A stretch of DNA of 64,000 nt from Dactylorhiza incarnata (GCA_033032865.1 JAWHQI010000009.1:14216001-14280000); one strand, 5' to 3'. Positions 23,301 through 34,856 are shown, numbered from the stretch's first letter. Notes: generated by a model from the letters alone, not told the origin. Program-made: numbers and translations.

Positions 23301-23460
23301 CGTGTCGGGCACTCGTATACATACATACATATATATATACATATACGAGCAGCTCCGCACGTGCTTCGCCTGTGCTCGCTGACTCTTAGCGGGCTGCACC
23401 AGCATTCGAGCGGGTTGCGCCTGCATTCGACAGTACCCGGCTGGCGACGGCGGGCGCCTT

Positions 23461-23620
23461 CCCCCGGCGGGCTTCGCCCGCCCCCGGCCGGCTTCGCCCG
23501 CCCCCGGCCGGCTTCGCCCGCCCCCGGCCGGCTTCGCCCGCCCCCGGCCGGCTTCGCCCGCCCCCGGCCGGCTTCGCCCGCCCCCGGCCGGCTTCGCCCG
23601 CCACCGGCCGGCTTCGCCCG
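23461..23620. repeat. 20-bp hairpin minisatellite
   Basis: Eight consecutive 20-bp units of CCCCCGGCCGGCTTCGCCCG with very few changes. Each unit contains CGGGC/GGC-TTC-GCCCG, a stem with a three-base loop, and CCGGCCGG between units is palindromic. One further isolated unit with TTA in the loop lies at about 24045-24070. Confidence 0.92.
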
Positions 23621-24589
23621 CCCACAACATATACATATGAGTACTCAAAATGACCGTAAAAAATATACATTAATATTTTATAATATTTTTTTCAAGAACA
23701 TTTATAGTTTAATAAAAAATTATTTCAAAATAAGTCATTATATTTCGAAATTACCTTTTGTAGGCCTAATGATAACCTACCACAGTAGGTCTAGGAGGTC
23801 TACTAAAAACTTTTGGATTTTATGAATTTTCATTATTATTTTTATTATAAGAATATGAAGTAATTACAAAAATAGTCATTATATTTTATGAATTTCCATT
23901 TTTTTATGATATATGTTAAGTCATTGGAGTAAAAGAATGAGGATATATTTGACAATTTTGAATGTTGCACTAAAAATAACTTCTTCTCTCTCGCTCTCTC
24001 TCTCTCTATATATATATATATCCCGAAAGATGGTACTCTGCCTGCCCCCGGCGGGCTTAGCCCGCCCCCAGCACGCATTTTTAAAGTTTTTTCCTATTAT
24101 AGTTTTATTTTTGAAATTACTGTGTTAAAATTAAAAAAAAACATAAAAAAGAAAACCGCCGGTGGGTGGTTGTCTCTTGAGAAGTAAAAGAAAATTGTCC
24201 ATTAATATATAGAGTAATGTAAGTGCTTACAATAACTTGTTATTTGTTGTGGTGGTTGCGTCTTGATTTAATATATTATAGGTTTTGGGTTCGATCTCTT
24301 GCAAGTGCATGCAATTTTGCAATTATTAAATTTTTAATAAAGATAGGACAAAATCGTAATTTGAGGTTGTAGGGTAGTGACTTAAAAATATAGGTCTAAG
24401 ACACCCTACCATAGTAGGCATAGGAGATCTAGTAAAAATAATATATGGCTGGATTTGATTTCAGCGAGATTGAACGGTTGTGATTGACTTGATGGTAAAC
24501 AGTTACCCCATAAGTGAATATCTTTATATAAATATATATATATATAACTACTATATAGAAGAAGTTGCCTTTGGCGCAACATTCAAAAT
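23621..24589. other. AT-rich spacer with dispersed short repeats
   Basis: No gene seen. CTACCACAGTAGGTCTAGG (about 23779-23797) and CTACCATAGTAGGCATAGG (about 24406-24424) are two copies of a related segment. (TC)n(TA)n lies at 23985-24022. A tRNA-like B-box phrase, GGGTTCGATCTCTTGC, is at about 24289-24304. Confidence 0.5.
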
Positions 24590-24790
24590 TGCCAAAATAT
24601 TCAAAATACATATATATATACACACATATATACATATATGCATATATATATATATGTATATATATGTGTATATACATATATATATATATGTATCCATATA
24701 TACATATACATATACATATATGTATGTATATATATCTGTATGTATATATATATATTTCTCTCTATATATATATGTAAATATATATATATT
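24590..24790. repeat. TA/CATA microsatellite
   Basis: About 200 bases of alternating (TA)n with CA and TG interruptions. Open frames on both strands consist of Tyr/Ile repeats and are artefacts. Confidence 0.9.
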
Positions 24791-25430
24791 GTTGGTACAA
24801 AAAATTTACCCACAAGACTCACGATAGAAAGAGATTGGGGAACTGTGGATTGCCGGTTACTTGGGACGAAGGATGTCAGAAGAGAGATCTCTAGAGAAAA
24901 AAATGCTTTGGATTGATCTCAAAAAGAAAACACAGGGAGAAACTAGAACATGCCAGAGTGAGAGGTAGAAAAGTGACAAAATTCGAGACTGCTTACAAAG
25001 GTTGTAAGATGGAGTCTCGAAGCAAAAGTCTCTTTCCTGGTACACCTACCCCTCTATTTATAGACACGGAGGCTGCCCAAATGGGCAGATCCAAAAATTA
25101 CGGGCTGCCCGGGGTACAGGAAAACCGGGGTAGAGAAATGGGGTGCTAATAACAAAAAGGACAAAAAACACCAGACCATGCGATCTGAAGGTCTGACTAG
25201 AGTCTGACCGCCTGTTCCTTGGGAGAATTGCTGAAGAGGAGATGGGCGGTCTGGGCGATCTCCCAATACTGAGACCGCTGGAATTGACACTTCTGACTGA
25301 CAACGAGAGGTCGCAGACTTCCAGTCAAATACGATCCCCGCACATTTTCAAGTTGCATTGGAACTTCAGAAGTGTTCGCTTTGACCGTTGAGACTGCGAC
25401 CGCCATAAATGCGCCAGAATCTATAAATAT
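24791..25430 (-). repeat. LTR-like R-U5/U3 segment, possibly of a Tat-type element
   Basis: On the minus strand a TATA box (GTCTATAAATAGAGG, about 25050-25064) is followed by a 260-base leader. It ends CTTGTGGGTAAATTTTTTG then TACCAACA at 24791, a plausible LTR end. Upstream of the TATA box are GCGGTC / GCGATC words. No priming site follows; the microsatellite begins there, and no second copy is visible. The outer LTR start is not determined. Confidence 0.4.
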
Positions 25431-25523
25431 GGCTTCAAGGCTTCAGAATCCAGAAGCATCTGGAAAGAACTACGAGCTTGTACTATTAGCGATCACAGAT
25501 TCTCAGATGACGACGACTTCGGA

Positions 25524-27768
25524 ATGGCGACCATCTTGAAGAGTTTGTCTAAGCGCGAACAGGATCGGGAGTTGACAAAGATGGCTTATCCGACCGGAAA
25601 AGGCAAAGAGAAGGGGACTGCCAGTTCTAAAAAGATTCTAGCGGTCAAACCTTCTTAAGAGGCTGCAAAGATAGATGTGGTGAAGGAGATCGCCAGCGCT
25701 CCTGAAGGAAAGCCAACTGAGTTGTCGGTCGACGCGGTCATGCCGGTCTCAAATATTATGGACTTGTCGGCCACTTCCTCAGGACCTCCTGTGCTTGAAC
25801 TTCCAGGTGTGTCCATTACCTTTGATTGCCACAAATCAGAGGAGGCTCTCAGGCAGGTTGCTGGACAGACCGTAGAGACCACATCTACTGAGGTTATCAA
25901 AACTCAACTGCAAGGGAAGGCGGCTTCAGCTGGAATGTTAAGGCAGCAGATCGTGGATAAACATGAAGCTGCGAAGGGAACAAAAAGAAAAGGTACAAGC
26001 CCTTCCATTTAAGTTACCAAGAAAAGGAAAAGTGGTGAGAGTAAAGCGGTGACCGCTAAAGAGGCGATCACACTCCCTGTAAGTGGGGATTTACAACTTC
26101 CTACGAAAGCTCCTGAGAAGGTAAGAAAACAAACCAGCCATCCTTTTTCTTCTGCGGTCTCTCTTTCTTCCGAGGGAGAGGACTCAGAGTTGATTGCTTA
26201 CCTTGACTGTGATTCTTTTTACGATCTTGTTCGTCCAATGTAGCAGGTGATCGACCCTTTCAAAACTGAGAGCCTTCGAGAGGCCGCCGAGGATAAAAAA
26301 AGGAAGATCGCGGAAGAGGCGATCAGAAAAAAGGCTGAGGTGGAGATGGAGAAGAAAGAGAAGGAAGAGAAGGAAGAGAAGGAGAGGAAGGAAAGGGAGG
26401 AGAAAGCGATGCAGAACGCTGCTGAACAGAAGAGAGAAGATAAGCAAGAGCAGCGCAGATCGCTGCCAAGAAGAAGAAGGAAGAGGAGGCAAAGGTAGCG
26501 CAGATCGCTATCGTGAGGAAGAAAGAAGAAGAGAGGGCGATAGTGATCGCCGCTGAGAAGAAGGAAGAGGAGGAAGAGAAGGTTGCATGGGTTGTTGCAG
26601 AAAAAGAAAAGGAGAAAAAGGAAAAGGCAGCGCTGATCGCTGCTAAGGGAGAGAAGAAGGATAAGAAGAAAAAGAAAAAGTCAATCGAGGAGGAGGAGGA
26701 AGAGGAGAAGATAGAAAAAATCCAACAGGTCAAAAAGGAGAAGATCGCGCTATCTGGCGGTCTGACGAACATCTCCGCTGACCTGGAAGCTCAGCTGGAT
26801 AAGACAGCGATAGACCGTGCGACAACGGTCATTGCTCTGCGAAGTGGTAAGGCAAAGCCACCCATTAGACCGCTTGAATTCTTTCCTTTGCCTGCTCCTC
26901 GACCTAGGTCTCCAAAAGAGTGGCGTGAGATCGTCATTATTGAAATGGATGACATCCTTGTCAGTAATGCAGAATTAAAAAGGAGAAGAAAATTGGGGGA
27001 GAGATCGCAAAAAAGGGAGTTGGAAAGAATGAACCTGGAACGCTTAAGAGGTTTGGAACGCCTTTTGCTGACCGCTGATGAAGCGGTCTCAAAAGATGTT
27101 GAGAATGCTTTACACGACAGCGGTCTTGATTTCTTTCCAAGTATACTCTTTGCGTGAGCTCTTTCACTTTTGGTTTATTTTTGGCTGAGCTAACTGTTCT
27201 TTACTTCTGATCGCAGATGCTGATGAGGTCGATGTAACTCCTGAGGAGGGGGAAATCTAGCAGCAACCGCTGATGATTCCTCCACAGCTCGCTGATGTCC
27301 GCAAACCTATATTTGAGGATGTCAAGACAATACGAGCTCGGGAGCGAGCACACGACGACCAACTCTGGGCTTTAACTGCTGGTTTTGAGGAGAAGCTACG
27401 GGAAAAAAAAGCAAGTCTGCAAAGTGGGCGACCTGAAAATTGCGATCTCACCAGGGGCACTTCGGAGGGCAGAGAAGGATGCTGAATATTAAAAGGGTAA
27501 GTCTGATGCGCTGGCCGCTGAGGTCGCTACACTTAGAGCCATCTCTGCTCCAATGATGATGAAGTCAGGGACTTCTTGCGGTCATCTAGAAGAGAGACCG
27601 ACTTCAGAGATTATGGTCATTCCTATGGAGCAGGTAGATAAAGAGGTCGCAAAGATCCATCGAGCTACAATGTCAGCGAACCAGAGCTTGGCGACCGCTT
27701 TATCTGCTGTCAATGAAATGCAGGATGTTGCGGCCTTCATCAGAAGAAAATGCCAACCTAGGAGATAG
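25524..27768 (+). pseudogene. Broken charged coiled-coil ORF, divergent from the LTR-like segment
   Basis: ATG at 25524 lies about 90 bases after TCTATAAATATGGC (25431-25444), a promoter-like TATA box. One frame runs through stops near 25656, 26010 and 26241. A frameshift near 26450 then leads to 26513-27157. A last part, 27216-27768, includes two more breaks. The middle is Lys/Glu-rich with degenerate IAAEKKEE repeats whose DNA is full of GATCGC/GCGATC. Later segments read RSGKAKPPIRP, IIEMDDILVSNAELKRRRKL and a coiled coil. I do not recognise the family. Some Tat-lineage elements carry an extra ORF antisense to pol near the 3' LTR; the divergent position fits that, but this is inference. 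Confidence 0.45.
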
Positions 27769-28059
27769 ATTTTAATTTATCAATTTCTTGCAATTTGGTG
27801 ACATTAATTCTGAACAATTCGAATTTGTAATATATTATGACAATTTGATTTTCATTCTAAGCGATCTCTGTGAATGTTGTGATGTCGATCTCTATTCTTT
27901 TAGCATATTTCTGTGTTGCTGCTTGTATAGATGGTGCAATCTCTCTTTGTTGGGACCGACCAAATTGCTTGCTATTTATCTTCTTATGCAGGTTCAACAA
28001 TCTTCACGGATTACTGGGCGGTCTCCCCCAAACATAATCATTATGAAATCATTCCAGGA
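27769..28059. other. Spacer after the coiled-coil ORF
   Basis: AT-rich with CGATCTC words (27861, 27888). No gene recognised. It may hold the 3' end of the preceding ORF and the degraded upstream part of the transposase remnant. Confidence 0.3.
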
Positions 28060-28312
28060 CTTCCAAGAAGTGAGACGCACACCCTCAACCAGAACCTGCA
28101 ATAAAATATGCACTTGAATCCCGTCCAAGCAGGGAGATATTCCAAAATAAATACATCCAGGAAGAGCCATCAAAAGTTCAAACTTTCAATCATGACAAAT
28201 GTATACGATCCTTATTCTACCATTGCAAGTGCAAATGTGATTGTGAGAATGAGTGAGAAATATTGGAGCGAAATGATCATACGGGGCAAGTTGTACGATA
28301 TCAAATAGTTAC
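28060..28312 (+). pseudogene. FAR1/MULE-type transposase remnant, upstream half
   Basis: The frame containing FKLSIMTNVYDPYSTI, MSEKYWSEMIIRGKLYDIK runs to the insertion point of element F. After F and one copy of its GTTAC duplication are removed, the frame continues at 35984 with LHDLYKIRMKWSKTF and the RSES signature. An in-frame TAG (28305-28307) just before the junction shows it was already dead or decayed later. On its own this half is weak evidence; the continuity makes the case. Confidence 0.5.
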
Positions 28313-29485
28313 TGTTGGAACATGGTCTTCCGCATCTCATAGGTTTGAGAATAACAAATCCTATGTGTATTTGATCTTGTGTGTTTAAGTGTGCAGGAAA
28401 TAATGTCATATGACTTAATGAAAACATATTAAGGTTGCCCCCAAGTTTGAAGCCAAATTCCAGCATGGACACTAGCGCCAGCGCTAGAATTGATTAGAGC
28501 AATTCCCGGAAGCAGTTATAGAAGGATCTAGCGCAGGCGGTAGCGGTTAGCATATGCGGTAGCACGATGCACAAGAGGAATTTTGGTCATGATTCCTTGG
28601 AATGAAAGATTCTCACACGCATGATATTTCCTAAACCGAGATAGCGGCCGCGGTAGGGATAGTGCAGGCGGTAGATCCAAGGCTATAAAAAGGACCCCTT
28701 GGCTCCATCTTCATCATCCTTTCACACCCCTAAATTTCAGAGCTTCGGGCCACATCCTATAGAGGAAGTTTTAGAGAGATACTCCCACAAATCCATGCAG
28801 GCTTAAGGAGATCCGTGGAGAAGATTTCAACATGCTTCATCATCGTGACGAAAGACCGCATCGACTATGATCATACTCTGCGAGACATCGTCTACTTCTT
28901 CAAGAGATCCACATAGTGAGTTTTTACATTGTTGTTGTTTTCATTTCTTTACTCTTTTGTACTCGTGCAGTGAATTCGCCTCGTGTTGACGACTAGGTTT
29001 GGGTAGGACTTATGGCAGAAATTCGCCATGTGTTGGCAACTAGGTCTACGGTGTAGATCTATGGAGTGCTCGAGACCGTATCTGGGGGAGGATTGGCTAG
29101 AGCAGCTTGAGGCCAGATCTGGGGGAGGATAGGCTAAAGCCATCGGTTTGTGGGGATACTGGGGGAGGATAGGCTAAAGCCATCGGTTTGTGGGGATACT
29201 AGTCTGGATAGAAAACCCAAGAGTCTCATTAGTCGCCTCCGATTTCTAGCATTATAGAAACCTATTTTTGTAATCATTTTTATTAATAGTATTCATGTCT
29301 CTCTTTGTGCAATAAAATTGATTTGTTTTCTAAACTGTTTATTATCCTCTCTTTCATTATAAAAAAATTTAGATCTTTATTCAAAATCACTATTTTGATC
29401 TACTTAGTTTTCAAGTCTTTTAAAATATAATAAAAGTTTTAAAACCCTTATTCACCCCCCTCTAAGGGCGCCTATAGATCCAACA
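28313..29485 (+). repeat. 5' LTR of element F
   Basis: U3 holds CTAGCGCCAGCGCTAG and GGCGGTAGC words (28465-28680) directly before GCTATAAAAAGGACC (28682-28696). R-U5 has direct repeats GGGGGAGGATAGGCTAAAGC (about 29111 and 29161) and ends in TTCACCCCCCTCTAAGGGCG then CCAACA. Confidence 0.92.
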
Positions 29486-29487
29486 AG

Positions 29488-29499
29488 TGGTATCAGAGC
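29488..29499 (+). other. Primer-binding site of element F
   Basis: TGGTATCAGAGC, a full 12-base match to the initiator tRNA-Met end, two bases after the LTR. Confidence 0.92.
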
Positions 29500-29533
29500 A
29501 TGTTATTCCAAATCGTCTTAACAACCAGAAATA

Positions 29534-30720
29534 ATGACATCTCATGATCTTACTTCTATTAGTGGGGGAAATTTCTATGAAGAAGGAAAATCTCTTGCAC
29601 CACCTTTATTTGAAGTAAGAAATTATAAAGGGTGGAAAATTTTAATGGAAAAGTTTATTAAAACTTTAGATATCGAAGCATGGAATATAGTAATAGTAAG
29701 ACCAGCAGATGAATCAATTAAAAAAGAATGTAACCTAAATGCAAAGGCTTTGAATAGTATTTTTTGTGCTTTATCTCAAGATATTTTCAAATTGATGTAT
29801 TGTTTTTCTAGTGCATACAAAGTTTGGAAATTTCTTGGATATGTATTATCTTCCTCTCTCAGGTAAGGAACAAACGCAAGAAGTGGAGAATATACAAGCT
29901 TGCACAAATGGTTAAGAAAGCTCCTCTCATGATGGATCATTGGATTGCACATCAAGTGGAAGAGAAGAAGAAATTTTATCTTTGGAAGAGGTGTGCCAAA
30001 AAGATAAAGATAACAAAGGAACTCTATGCTCAAATCTCACCGCATCTAAAAGCACTGTAAGCTAATCAAATTCCCTTATTACGCTTAGAAAATAAAAGGT
30101 TAAAAGCTAATGTTAATTACAAATCTAATTGTGATGTGGTTTTTCCATCTTGCTCTCTAATTGAAATCTCAAAGCCTTGTTTTGATTGTAATGATATTAA
30201 AGAAAAATTTAAGGATTTTTTAAAAGAACTTTTAATTTCAAAAGAGCATAATGAAAATTTGATAAATGAAAATAATATTGTCTAATAAACGAGAATCATT
30301 AAAACTATTTGTGCAAAAAATTCAGGTAATAAAAAATCTTTTATTAATAGTTTATCATCAAACATGTGTAAAACCTCTACTAGTATTTTAAAATATATTA
30401 AACATGCACCTTGTAGAATGTTTAATCATACAAGCATAATGAATTGTAACTCTCATTATGTATCTCCCAAATTAAATTCAAATGTGCAAAAATTTCCTAT
30501 GAAAAATAGTTTCAAAAGTCATTATTATTTTAAGCTTAAGCTTAATGAATATGGAAATTTGATGCATAATTATAACTCTAAACCTAAGTATGAGTGGAAA
30601 CCCAAAATTAAAGATGAAACATTAACTCAACTTGAAAGGGTTCATTCGTTCTCATCTCCTCAAAAGTCATCTCGCTATATTTGGGTACCCAAAGGAACCA
30701 TTACACTTGGTTCCCTTTGA
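29534..30720 (+). pseudogene. Decayed copia gag of element F
   Basis: ATG 29534 begins a 110-codon frame with the copia gag start: PPLFEVRNYKGWKILMEKF, NAKALNSIFCAL, SAYKVWKFLG. Frame changes near 29860 and a stop near 30058 follow. The next blocks are Lys/Asn-rich, and 30364-30720 ends in RYIWVPKGTI, the usual gag-protease border of copia elements. No zinc knuckle is visible, so the middle has been lost. It could not build a particle as it stands. Confidence 0.7.
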
Positions 30721-31165
30721 ATACCTAAATCTCTTATTCATTAGGTATCATCAAATGCATGAGGTAGAATCTTTTCAAAATGAAATATACAAATTTCTAC
30801 TTCATGATATGCTTTAATGTCTTTTTCTTTTTCTTTTTGTTTTCTTATTTTTTAAGCTATCATGTCATGGTCATCTTATATATTATTGGAAATATGATTT
30901 TATCTCTTAAAGTTTAATGAGTTTATAAATCAAATTGATCAAAATTCAAAGTCATTTAATTTATTTTGGTGACCTATCTATCTTTCTTATATTCATTATC
31001 TATAAATATCTTGTATTATCCATATAAATCTAATTCTAAATTTGTTATGAGATATTTATTTATCTAGATTAATGAAATCATGAACTTTAATTTTTCTCTT
31101 TCGGAAAACTTTGAGTCTATAAATTTTAAATATTAAGTATGGGTAGCAACCAATAACACTTAAAT

Positions 31166-31258
31166 ATCTTGAGAAAGGGAGGTTTGTGGATGTCACCCCA
31201 GCTTACCTCCTAGTACCGTTGCGAGCCTTCACCGGGTAGACCTCGGGAAGTCCAAGAT
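31166..31258 (+). other. Candidate structured RNA motif, copia F copy
   Basis: ATCTTG (31166-31171) can pair with CAAGAT (31253-31258). Inside, TGTCACCCCA, CCTAGTACC, then CCT-TCACC-GGG (with one G-U pair) and GGGTAGACCTCGGGAAGTCC are shared with the copies in D and K. It lies in element sense, after the gag remnant. Confidence 0.6.
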
Positions 31259-32039
31259 CCACTCTAAATAGCTAAGTCCAACTAAAGTCTAACAAAGATC
31301 AAATTAATTATAGACTCTTGTGTACTCTTGCAATGACGGAAAAGAAAACTATCATTATCTTATACTTTCAGAAAATTATATATATTCAAAATTCATATTT
31401 AAAAAGAAAATCACAAAAGACATATTGAAAGAATTAATTGTCTTAACTCAAAAGAATGAATATTGAATTCACACACGCCACCATGATCTTGTGATATCTT
31501 ATGCTAAAAATCTCTATAATCATATATCATAATTCATGATCTATCAAGAATAATCTTAAATCAATTACTTCTATCATACTTAGGAATTATGATTTATATG
31601 TTGGCTATTGGTATTATAACTTCATAACATGGTAGGTGTATTATGTGGTTTGCTATTTTTGCAAATATCTTACTATAACTAGACCTTAGAATCACCTTGA
31701 TATCAATAACATCAAATCAAATCATCACTTATTTCTAGGTCTACAAATTGAATCTCTATCAGTTTAAGAAACTTGCATTATTCATATGGCATAATATTAA
31801 CTCATCATACTAACATTATCACCTAATGAATATTATTAGTTATCATATTAATATCTTGCATTGTTAGTTATCATATGATTGCAAAGATATAAAAATAAAA
31901 AATTTGGAACTTAAAACTCATGATAACTATGAGGTTTTATATTATCACTCTAAAATTCAAATAAACTCATAGTTTATAAATCATTCTTAAACCTAATCGC
32001 CTTGTATGCCCATGATCATATACCAATATTGTATGTCTC

Positions 32040-32275
32040 ACAATAGCAGGGGCGTAGGGTTGCATGCATTAGATGACCTAACCTCTAAGTCATGTCATGT
32101 CCTTAACCGGGGAGGGTTCTAGTGGGGCCTCGCGAGGTACTGAGGGATAAAGTGCTAGGTTGAGTGTTCTCTAGTGTATACATATGAGAGTAACACCCCA
32201 ACCTACGACATGGGTGCAGCTCTTTATGCCCATCCATCACTTCGTATGGGGCTAGGGTGTAGACATATAGTCTGG
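32040..32275 (+). other. GC-rich, self-complementary island in element F
   Basis: Contains the perfect palindrome CCTCGCGAGG (about 32128-32137). It also has a nested pair of arms: ACACCC near 32192 with GGGTGT near 32258, enclosing ATGGGT near 32209 with GCCCAT near 32228. It stands out from AT-rich surroundings. No protein-coding sense is visible. Confidence 0.4.
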
Positions 32276-34843
32276 TATTTTTATCTAGGGTATACCTATT
32301 TTTATTTTATACATGAACATTATTTTTATATAATCATTAAAATCATGCATATTTGATTTGTTCGATCATTAGAGAACTTTGTCTACATATCTTATCATAT
32401 TAAGCTTAAATGATTGTGCAAAACTCAAGTTGTTTAAAAACTTAGAATTAAGTTTTTTTTTGGAGCTCATGGTCTAAAATTTTAACTTCCGCAATTTTTT
32501 GTGATTTCTTCTCGTCTTTTCACTTCATTAGACATGTCTTACTTTGCACAAACTTAATTGAGAAAATCGGAAGTGAAATCGAAGAAAATCCGGACTATAT
32601 GATTAAAATTTGCACTCTTTGTGAGCTAACACAAGCGCTAGGACCTACCACCGGCGCTAGCTCCATGATTCAAGACTCAGTGCTTCAAATTTCTAAAAAC
32701 TTTATAAAAATATAATCATATAATTTTTCTAATTATTTCTGTGTTTTTGGCATTTTTGTTTGTGTATTTCTTTGTTTTATGAAAAATCAAAATATAAAAT
32801 TCAAAATACAAAAATATGTTTTGCTCATTTTTATTTGTTTCTGCAAAGCTTAATTAAAATAACAAGATTTCTATGTTTCTTTACTTTGGCAAAAATGACA
32901 AAGCATGTTCTATTAGATTTGGCTAAAATGTTTAATTTAAAATCTCAAGTTTTCTAAACATTGTTTTGGCTTGTCATGCTTAGATTTTAATCTTGTTATG
33001 TGCAATGTAAAAGTCTATGGTGAATTGTGTAGGATTGTTTTAGTATACCTCTAAGTATGAGTAATGTGTTATGTTAGATAATAATCTCTTTACAACTCAC
33101 ACTTTTGGTAGACTACATGTGCATATAATTCTTAACCCTACATGATTGTGTAGTTTAGTAGCTTACAATATTAAGATGTCTATCTCTATCACCTACACAT
33201 TATTCAAAATTGTTTGTTGCACATATAGAAGTGAAATTTCAAAATTATAAGTGTTTGCAAAAACAAGTGAATTCGGAGAACTTTGTCTTGATCAAAAAAT
33301 TAATAATAAAATGATAAAGATAACTCCATCAAGCACTACTTGAACCTCCTGATAAGTCTTCAAAAGCATTGTGAGGTTGAGCACCTTGGAAAGAATTATA
33401 AAGTGTCTTGTGCAAACTACTTTGGTACACTTCTATTTTGTACACCGGATCACAAAAAGCTCTTATTGAAAATAAAATATGTGATCCCCCAAGCACTACT
33501 TCACTCCCTGATAAGTCTTAATGAGCATTGTGTGGGCGAAGCACCTTGGTAGTTGTACTTTGTATGTGCTTTGTATCAAATCTAGAATTGATGTGTAGAA
33601 GTAGTTAAAAAGATTACATGCTCAATAATGTTTCTACTTCACTATATAAGTCAGGTGTTTTGGAATATATCACTTGTATACTTTTATCAAAACACTTTTC
33701 ATACACATCATTATCTCTCATAAAGCTTCTACTTATGAGAATTGGACTCTAATGCTTCTTTACATAAATTCCCTAGAAAGCTTTAGTAAAAGCACTAGAT
33801 TGCAATGCATGATCTCTACAATGTTTTCATAACTTGAAATGCAAATTAATAACATTGTAGCTACTATCTTCTAGAATATGTGCAATCATGCTTGCCTTAA
33901 TAGTTATTGAAAAATAAAACCCCTTGCCTATTGTCATGCAGACTTTATTGAAAACCTTACTTTCTTACGAAAAATATTATCTTAAACTTGCATACTTATA
34001 TAAGATTGGTTTTATCCAAATAACATCACTATTATTGCATAACATCTCTTATTTTTATCATGATCTTGGAACTTCCAAAAAGATGTTTTCTTTGGATAAA
34101 AAATTGTATAGCCTTCCGCTTGTGATAAAACTCTAATTTATCTTGTTTGAAATCTTCCAAAAATTATGCTATAAATATTAAAATTTTGAACTCCAAAACA
34201 TCTTCTTATGTTTGGAATTAAACTCATATTTACTCTTATGATTTTCATGCTCACAAAAAGATGTTTTTTTCTATAGTCTTCTGCACTATTGCCATATATT
34301 TTTATCTTGCGCTTCCAGGCTTATTACAAGTCTTCTTTTTTGGTGTGTATCATCACTTGAATCTCAAAATTCCTTTTCTTCAACAAGTGGTAGACTTGCT
34401 TGGTAAAGTTTATATTGGTTGTTCTAATATGCATATTATTTTTATGCTAAAAACTCTGATTTTTTTGATGATCTTTTTATGCTAAAAACTCCTTATCATT
34501 ACATTTTTAATAAAAGCTCGATCATGTCTTATCTTTTTTTATCAAAAAACCTCTTTCTATGTCTCTTGCTTCCTTAACCCACTTTTGCTAATAACAAAAG
34601 GGGTAGAACTAACATGATAAATAATAAACGCTATCAAATGAGGAGAACTAACATGATTAATGATTAAGAAGATAACCTACATATAAGGGGAGCATTCACG
34701 TAGGGGGAGCATACATTTAGGGGGAGCTCTTCTAAATATCAAAATCGACAATTATCCTAAGTCATCACTCACACACACAAGTAGGATTCGTCATGCTTTC
34801 TGTATTAATGCTCTGATTTATCATTAATGGATTTGTTATTATC

Positions 34844-34856
34844 AAAAGGGGGAGTT
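34844..34856 (+). other. Polypurine tract of element F
   Basis: AAAAGGGGGAGTT directly before the 3' LTR start. Two further AGGGGGAG motifs lie at about 34697-34725. Confidence 0.9.

Larger units (their letters stand above)
30721..34843 (+). other. Long non-coding region of element F
   Basis: No pol or other gene seen in about 4.1 kb. It holds a GC-rich structured motif (31166-31258), a second GC-rich island (32040-32275), and two direct copies of a block of about 60 bp (33335-33394 and 33490-33551: AAGCACTACTT, CCTGATAAGTCTT, GCACCTTGG). Homologous sequence lies in reverse in element D (41215-43486), so the region is conserved in the family and not random filler. Confidence 0.7.

Noticed and set aside
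23461..23620. Resemblance to a CRISPR array
   Set aside because: The units are directly adjacent with no unique spacers, in a plant nuclear context with no cas genes.
22922..23825. Several ORFs of 140-190 codons on both strands
   Set aside because: They are frames through GC-rich arrays and the 20-bp minisatellite, present in several frames at once.
26323..26772. A Ser/Phe-rich minus-strand ORF
   Set aside because: It is the shadow of the Lys/Glu-rich repeats of the plus-strand ORF.
27154..27216. A possible 63-bp intron (GTGAGC...TCGCAG) in the coiled-coil ORF
   Set aside because: Joining the flanks leads out of frame into a stop, and the length is short for a plant intron. A frameshift is simpler.
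27217..27280. CTGATGA words suggesting a hammerhead ribozyme
   Set aside because: The conserved GAAA core and matching stems were not found nearby.
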